DNA from: JACMME01 sp051005015
Lineage (GTDB): Bacteria > Gemmatimonadota > Gemmatimonadetes > Gemmatimonadales > Gemmatimonadaceae
NCBI GenBank assembly: GCA_051005015.1
Contig: JBPCJT010000129.1
Coordinates: forward strand, 1-11,135
DNA length: 11,135 bases
Direction: 5' to 3'
Shown here one piece after another: positions 7,499 through 11,135 of the stretch. The translations under genes were made by a program, and so were the position numbers. Positions within the stretch are counted from its first letter, which is position 1. Each line of letters opens with the position of its first letter. The notes under the pieces were generated by a model that searched no databases, was not told the origin of the DNA, and saw nothing but the letters and a program-made list of their open reading frames with translations.

Positions 7499-7861
7499 TC
7501 ACTCATGTCGGCCGGATAGACCGAAGAGTGCGCAGATATGCTCTCGCACCGCAGTTGCATCCCGCTGTGAAAGCCGACCGAGTGCCCCTCTAACAAGACG
7601 GTGATCCAGGGTAAAGAGCTTGAAGCGAACCATGGAGGCCGCCGGAAGTCCCGCTGCCTCGAGGTCAGCGATCACGTGATCGAGCGGCCAGGGGCGATGC
7701 CCGGCTGAAGTTATCATGGCCATCACCGAATGCCTTACCGTCATGCCGAAGCTGGCCGCGTGGGACAGTACCAGAGCCGGCCGGTTCTTCGCGGCAGTCC
7801 TGTCGGCAAAGGGAAAGGGCACGCGCACAACATCGAACTGGCTAAAGGTCACGGTAGGCAT
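7499..7861 (-). CDS. MazF/PemK-family toxin (type II toxin-antitoxin)
   Basis: This is a 120-residue protein with the MazF/PemK layout. FDVVRVPFPFAD (9-20) is the first strand and substrate loop. KNRPALVLS (25-33) is the hallmark strand, and MAMITS (47-52) is the core strand. SMVRFKLFTLDHRLV (76-90) matches the typical SxVR..KL.TLD segment. Family members are mRNA or tRNA endoribonucleases that slow growth when freed from antitoxin. Cleavage specificity cannot be read from the sequence. I chose the ATG at 7861 because a GGAGGA lies 5 bases upstream and homology begins there; a start at 7924 would add 21 residues unlike the family. The first 20 bases overlap the antitoxin gene. The gene converges with DUF5916. 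Confidence 0.88.
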   Translation of the reverse strand: MPTVTFSQFDVVRVPFPFADRTAAKNRPALVLSHAASFGMTVRHSVMAMITSAGHRPWPLDHVIADLEAAGLPAASMVRFKLFTLDHRLVRGALGRLSQRDATAVREHICALFGLSGRHE

Positions 7862-8072
7862 CCCCGTCCTCCGGGGAATTCCATTCGCTGAGCGTTTCCT
7901 GTATGGCGCGCAGATACTCGACATCAGCGGGCTGGACGCGACGAACCTCGACGCGCCCGCTGTCTCGAATCTCCCATGCGATCAGGTCGCCAGGCTTGAC
8001 CTCTAGCGCGTCGCGGATTTCTCGCGGGATCGTAGTTTGGCCTTTGGCCGTAATCTTCGCGACTGGGGTCAT
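7842..8072 (-). CDS. AbrB/MazE-type antitoxin
   Basis: This is a 76-residue protein. Residues 1-45 form a swapped-hairpin AbrB DNA-binding domain with the characteristic AKITAKGQTTIPREIRDALEVKPGDLIAWEI. The acidic C-terminal half (AIQETLSEWNSPEDGDAYRDL) would wrap the toxin, as in other MazE antitoxins. The domain should bind the operon's own promoter. I chose the ATG at 8072 because family homology starts there. An AGGTG about 9 bases upstream is a usable ribosome site, and the longer start at 8138 would run back through the promoter. The gene precedes the MazF/PemK toxin gene and overlaps it by 20 bases, the usual antitoxin-first order. Confidence 0.88.
   Translation of the reverse strand: MTPVAKITAKGQTTIPREIRDALEVKPGDLIAWEIRDSGRVEVRRVQPADVEYLRAIQETLSEWNSPEDGDAYRDL
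7859..7877 (-). promoter_or_regulatory. Toxin Shine-Dalgarno presented in a hairpin loop at the start codon
   Basis: In the mRNA, CCCCG (7876-7872) and CGGGG (7866-7862) form a 5-bp all-GC stem around the loop GAGGA, the core of the toxin ribosome site. A further U-A pair (7877 with 7861) involves the A of the AUG. All of this lies inside the antitoxin reading frame, upstream of its stop codon. Antitoxin translation would therefore be expected to melt it. The pairing is read directly; its regulatory role is inferred. Confidence 0.6.
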
Positions 8073-8073
8073 G

Positions 8074-8123
8074 GGAATGCACCTAGGAAAGGAGAGCACT
8101 ACTTTCTTACTATAATGCATTCC
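8074..8123. repeat. Inverted repeat GGAATGCA/TGCATTCC, candidate antitoxin operator
   Basis: GGAATGCA (8074-8081) and TGCATTCC (8116-8123) are perfect 8-base inverted copies flanking the transcription start. The distal copy lies within the palindrome AATGCATT (8114-8121), next to the -10. The proximal copy lies just before the antitoxin ATG. Paired sites around the start suit autoregulation by an AbrB/MazE protein. Binding is inferred. Confidence 0.45.
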
Positions 8124-8137
8124 TTGGATGGTGTCCA
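8109..8137 (-). promoter_or_regulatory. Near-consensus sigma-70 promoter of the antitoxin-toxin operon
   Basis: On the minus strand TGGACA (8137-8132), a 17-base spacer and TATAGT (8114-8109) match the sigma-70 consensus at 5/6 in each box. Transcription would start near 8102, giving a leader of about 30 bases before the antitoxin ATG. The spacer carries an AATGCATT palindrome. Confidence 0.65.
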
Positions 8138-8170
8138 CATTGGCCTGATTTCAGAGTGGAACCGGGCGAT

Positions 8171-9853
8171 CTACCTTCCTTCCCACACTGCCCTCCCGCC
8201 CAGCCATGTCCCCACCACCTTCGTGCTCAGAATCCGCGTCACCGGCACCCGCATGATGTCGGCATCGAGCACGACGAAATCCGCCCACTTTCCTACCTCC
8301 AGCGAACCCATCACGGATTCCTGGAACGCCGCCACCGCGGGCCAAATCGTCATCGACTTGAGCGCTTCCTCCCGCGTCATCCTCTGCGCGGGATGCCATC
8401 CCAGCGCCGGCCATTTCTTCGCGTCCTGCCGGGTGACCGCGGCGTGAAATGAGATGAGCGGATTCACCATTTCAACGGGGAAATCGCTCCCGTTCGGAAT
8501 GATGACACCCGTGTTGAGCAACGCCCGCCACGCATATGCTCCGGGCAGTCGCCGCGCGCCAAGTCGCTTGCCGGCCCAATACATGTCCGACGTCTGATGG
8601 CTGGCCTGCATCGAAGGTATGACGTCGAGCTTTGCAAAGCGCGGGATGTCGTCGGGATGCAGGATCTGCGCGTGCTCCACGCGGAAGCGGTGATCCGCCG
8701 CCGGAACCGCTTTCAGCGCGGCCTCGAATGCATCCAGCACCACACGGTTGCCGCGATCCCCGATGGCGTGAACGTTGAGCTGAAATCCGCTCTTGAGCGC
8801 GCGCGTCGCCACACCCTGAATCCGCTCACCCGACTCGAGGATCAACCCGGAATGACTCGGTTCGTCGCTGTACGGCGCGAGGAGTGCCGCGCCGCGTGAT
8901 CCCAGCGCGCCGTCCGCCGAAATCTTGATGCTTCGTATCCAGACGCGACCGTCGTACAGGAAACTCTGGGGCCCGCGCCCGAAATAGTGTGCGAGCGTGG
9001 AGTCGTCGCTCGAGATCATGACGTAGTTGCGCAGGTCGTAGCGTCCCTCGCGCGCCAGCTCTTCGTATACATCGATGGTCGACCGGTCGACGCCGGCATC
9101 GTGCACGCCGACGAGTCCCCAGCGGTTCGCTTCCCTGACGGCTGCGAGCACCGCCTCGCGCGTCTGCTCGCGCGTGAGCGGTGGAATCGCGCGCCCAACG
9201 AGTTCCATGGCCCGGTCTACCAACACTCCTGATGGTGATCCATCAGCCTTGCGCCGCTCGATGCGTCCGCCGCTCGGATCCCGCGTCGCCGCCGTCAGGG
9301 CTGCGGCCTCCATCGCTTTCGCATTCACGAATGCTGCGTGACCGTCCACGCGCGTGAGGTAAACCGGATGATCGGGAACCGCGCGTGACAGTGCTTCGTG
9401 AGTGGGAAAACGCGTGTCGGCCCAGTCATTCTGATCCCAGCCGCGACCCGTGATCCAGGTGCCCGCGGGCAACTGCTTCGCGCGCTCGGCCACCGTTGCG
9501 ATTATGGCCGCGGACGACTTCGTGCCGACGAGATCGACGCTCTGAAGAGCGACGCCAAGCCCGAGCAAGTGCGCGTGCGCATCCACCATACCGGGGATTA
9601 CCGTGCGGCCGCCCAGGTCTACGGTTTTGGTGTTGGGCCCGGCGAAGACCATAGCCCCACGGTCGGAACCAACGAAGAGGATCTTGCCACTTGCGATAGC
9701 CATCGCCCCGGCGAGAGGGCGGCTGTCGTCGACCGTGTAGATCCGGCCGTTGGTGACTATCAGATCGGCGGGAGGGCGCTGGGCCAGTGACGTGGCGGCC
9801 GCTAGCGAAACGGTGGCGGCAACAAGCGCCGCGCGGATTGGAGTGGTGGACAT
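8171..9853 (-). CDS. Exported YtcJ-type amidohydrolase
   Basis: This is a 560-residue member of the amidohydrolase superfamily, YtcJ/Amidohydro_3 type. It has a signal peptide over residues 1-25 ending ATSLAQ, so it is probably periplasmic. Metal-site residues are present: H93 and H95 in VDAHAHL, K310 in IKISADGALGSRGA, H362 in LNVHAIGDRGN, H394 in RVEHAQILHPDD, and D457 in NGSDFPVE. The C-terminal beta domain (KWADFVVLDAD) closes the fold. Relatives hydrolyse cyclic or linear amides; the substrate here is unknown. I chose the ATG at 9853, which gives a clean signal peptide. The alternative ATG at 9877 would add eight residues encoded by a heptamer repeat. No Shine-Dalgarno is visible before either start. 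The gene lies upstream of the toxin-antitoxin pair, which has its own promoter. Confidence 0.9.
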   Translation of the reverse strand: MSTTPIRAALVAATVSLAAATSLAQRPPADLIVTNGRIYTVDDSRPLAGAMAIASGKILFVGSDRGAMVFAGPNTKTVDLGGRTVIPGMVDAHAHLLGLGVALQSVDLVGTKSSAAIIATVAERAKQLPAGTWITGRGWDQNDWADTRFPTHEALSRAVPDHPVYLTRVDGHAAFVNAKAMEAAALTAATRDPSGGRIERRKADGSPSGVLVDRAMELVGRAIPPLTREQTREAVLAAVREANRWGLVGVHDAGVDRSTIDVYEELAREGRYDLRNYVMISSDDSTLAHYFGRGPQSFLYDGRVWIRSIKISADGALGSRGAALLAPYSDEPSHSGLILESGERIQGVATRALKSGFQLNVHAIGDRGNRVVLDAFEAALKAVPAADHRFRVEHAQILHPDDIPRFAKLDVIPSMQASHQTSDMYWAGKRLGARRLPGAYAWRALLNTGVIIPNGSDFPVEMVNPLISFHAAVTRQDAKKWPALGWHPAQRMTREEALKSMTIWPAVAAFQESVMGSLEVGKWADFVVLDADIMRVPVTRILSTKVVGTWLGGRAVWEGR

Positions 9854-9857
9854 GGGA

Positions 9858-9892
9858 GAACAGTAAACAGAGAACATTCAACAGTGAACAGT
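9858..9892. repeat. Five tandem heptamers, consensus GAACAGT
   Basis: Reading the plus strand in steps of 7 gives GAACAGT, AAACAGA, GAACATT, CAACAGT and GAACAGT. That is five contiguous units with at most two mismatches each. On the amidohydrolase mRNA the unit reads ACTGTTC. The array ends 4 bases before the ATG, so it occupies the place where a Shine-Dalgarno would normally be. Confidence 0.8.
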
Positions 9893-10064
9893 GATCTCCA
9901 CTGCTCGCTGGTCTTTACGCGGCTGCCGGCCAGCGCGGAGGATCGAATGCATTGGCGGAGCTCGCACATGCCCACGCCGCGCTCGCACAAATCGCGGAGG
10001 AGTTGGGCGGAAATCCGCAGGCCGGGAGTCGCTGCCGGCCGCTGTAGAAAACGCCGCGGAACCC
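9893..10064. other. Intergenic stretch between the amidohydrolase and DUF6702 genes
   Basis: No convincing gene is seen in these 172 bases. They contain a 6-bp GC hairpin (GGCCGG 10020-10025 with CCGGCC 10035-10040) downstream of the DUF6702 stop, without a T-run, so it is at best a weak terminator. They also hold a second copy of the AATGCATT palindrome (9946-9953), which is also found at the toxin-antitoxin promoter. No good amidohydrolase promoter could be picked out. Confidence 0.4.
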
Positions 10065-10598
10065 TTAAGGCAGTCTCTTGGGCCCGTCTCCCTTGGTAAA
10101 GAGCAGGCTGTGCCGACGCCGCCCATCCGTCACCTGTACGATGTTGATCTGATCGTCGTGCAGGTCAAAGAGGACACGGTTGTGCACCTCTAGCGCGCCG
10201 AGCCCGCGAGCAGACTTCGCGCGCAGGCAAATCCACACGAGATCAGCCGTGCGCTTCGTGCCGCACCACTCCAGCGGCAGCCGCCTTCCTCCGCGCTCAG
10301 CGAGCGCGACGGCATGTGTCAAGTAAGCATAGGAGGCCCGATCCGGCACTTCGTGGTCGCTCCCTTGCTTCACCTTTGCAAATGCAGCGACTGCCGTGCC
10401 CAGATCGTCCGCGAACACCCGGAGCATTACCTGGATGCGTTGCTCGCGCGGCGAAAAAGTGATCTCCGTGAGGGTCGTATGCAGCGGATGCGAGTGTAGG
10501 GAAACCGCTGTGCCCGCCGTAATGACTCCGGCGCCGAGCACCGCAACCAGCCACGCACGGCGAGCTCGCTTCACCACGGACTTCGTTCCACAGCCCAT
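10065..10598 (-). CDS. DUF6702 family exported protein
   Basis: This is a 177-residue protein with a basic N-terminus (KRARR) and one hydrophobic segment (residues 16-34), a likely signal peptide or anchor. The mature part opens with HSHPLHTTLTEITFSP and continues IQVMLRVFADDLGTAV. It ends with NRVLFDLHDDQINIVQV, which is the DUF6702 pattern. The function is unknown. In known genomes such proteins often sit next to HupE/UreJ-like membrane proteins, as here, which hints at a shared role in metal handling or an envelope process. The ATG at 10598 lies inside the end of the HupE-like gene, a 28-base overlap. A GTG at 10574, in a GTGA overlap with the HupE stop, is an alternative start that keeps the signal peptide. 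The two genes almost certainly form one transcript. Confidence 0.8.
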   Translation of the reverse strand: MGCGTKSVVKRARRAWLVAVLGAGVITAGTAVSLHSHPLHTTLTEITFSPREQRIQVMLRVFADDLGTAVAAFAKVKQGSDHEVPDRASYAYLTHAVALAERGGRRLPLEWCGTKRTADLVWICLRAKSARGLGALEVHNRVLFDLHDDQINIVQVTDGRRRHSLLFTKGDGPKRLP

Positions 10599-11135
10599 CG
10601 AGTCGCCACCATCGCGACAGTAAGCGACACTGCGACGGCGCGTAACCGATGCGGGGCGGGCGCCGTGAGAGGCAAACGGATGAGACCTATGAGCCTGTCC
10701 ACTCCGAACAGCGCACCCGTGATCAGCGCCAGAACCACTATTTGTCCGACCTCGATTCCGATATTGAAACCAAGTAGCGGCAGGGCAATGCGGTCGACGA
10801 ACAGGCTGTTGAGGTAGTTGGCGAATCCCGCGCCGTGTACGAGGCCAAAAACACAGGCAAACACAGGGCGGTAGCGTCCGCGCCACGGTGCATTTTTCCG
10901 CTCTCGCACGATGACGTTCTCGATGCCGGTCGCGACTATCGTGACTGGTATCAGAAACTCGATCAGGTCGGTTGGCATGCGGAGCGCCCCAGTGACGGCG
11001 AGCGCAAGCGTGATGGAGTGGCCAACCGTGAACGCGGTGACAACCCACAGACTCTCTCGCCAGTCGCCCAGCCGGTAAATGGCGGCGAGTACCAGGAGAA
11101 AGAGGATATGGTCCAGCGCGCCGAGGTCCGTGATG
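10571..11135 (-). CDS. HupE/UreJ-like membrane protein, N-terminus outside the window
   Basis: The minus-strand frame is open from the window edge to the TGA at 10573-10571, giving 187 residues. The ATG at 10978 is internal. Visible family motifs are DHILFLLVLAA, VVTAFTVGHSITLALAV, EFLIPVTIVATGIENVIV, VFGLVHGAGFANYL and LGFNIGIEVGQIVVLALI. They form about six membrane helices with histidines in DH, GHS and VHGAGF that could bind metal. HupE and UreJ are nickel permeases linked to hydrogenase and urease. This subgroup is widespread without those enzymes, and its substrate is uncertain. It precedes and overlaps the DUF6702 gene. Only the N-terminal signal or first helix should be missing. Confidence 0.85.
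   Translation of the reverse strand, partial: ITDLGALDHILFLLVLAAIYRLGDWRESLWVVTAFTVGHSITLALAVTGALRMPTDLIEFLIPVTIVATGIENVIVRERKNAPWRGRYRPVFACVFGLVHGAGFANYLNSLFVDRIALPLLGFNIGIEVGQIVVLALITGALFGVDRLIGLIRLPLTAPAPHRLRAVAVSLTVAMVATRWAVERSPW

Noticed and set aside
8073..8138. Longer antitoxin start at 8138
   Set aside because: The extension covers the -35 and -10 boxes and has no AbrB-family similarity.
9898..10051. Plus-strand open stretch encoding an alanine-rich amphipathic peptide (ALAELAHAHAALAQIAEEL)
   Set aside because: It has no start codon or ribosome site, is about 50 codons long, and GC-rich sequence readily gives such alanine-rich frames.
10599..11048. Long arginine/histidine-rich N-terminal extension of the DUF6702 frame up to 11048
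   Set aside because: It is the shadow of the HupE-like gene in another frame. HupE motifs and membrane helices show which frame is real.

Overview
The window is 11,135 bases of GC-rich, gene-dense bacterial chromosome. It has no tRNA, rRNA, CRISPR, phage or transposase signal. The mix of genes fits a Gemmatimonadota- or Acidobacteriota-like organism: a large DUF5916 outer-membrane protein, an exported YtcJ-type amidohydrolase, a MarR-GNAT fusion, a DinB-like protein and a HupE/DUF6702 pair. That placement is inference from gene content, not from a marker gene.

Layout, left to right. (1) Bases 1-2670, plus strand: the C-terminal part of a large AAA-ATPase/TPR regulator of the kind attached to adenylate cyclases or protein kinases. 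Its start lies outside the window, and one in-frame TGA at 2050-2052 interrupts an otherwise continuous TPR reading frame. Five bases after its final stop comes a small DUF4242 (SCO4226-type nickel-binding) gene with a very strong Shine-Dalgarno. (2) Bases 2987-4577, minus strand: a MarR-GNAT regulator/acetyltransferase followed by a DinB-like gene, with a perfect 8-bp hairpin between them. (3) Bases 4773-7478, plus strand: a 901-residue secreted DUF5916 protein, divergent from the MarR-GNAT gene across a 195-base regulatory gap. (4) Bases 7499-8137, minus strand: an AbrB/MazE-type antitoxin and a MazF/PemK toxin that overlap by 20 bases, with a near-consensus promoter and a probable operator. 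The toxin's ribosome-binding site lies in the loop of a hairpin that abuts its start codon. (5) Bases 8171-9853, minus strand: an exported amidohydrolase. Its translation start region is built from five tandem copies of a 7-base repeat. (6) Bases 10065-11135, minus strand: a HupE/UreJ-like membrane protein, cut by the window end, overlapping a DUF6702 exported protein.

Nothing here is clearly a new multi-gene defence or biosynthetic system. The parts most worth a second look are the interrupted AAA-TPR gene and its coupling to DUF4242, the toxin's structured ribosome-binding site inside the antitoxin reading frame, the heptamer array at the amidohydrolase start, and the overlapping HupE/DUF6702 pair. 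All functions are assigned by reading motifs by eye; no database search was possible.
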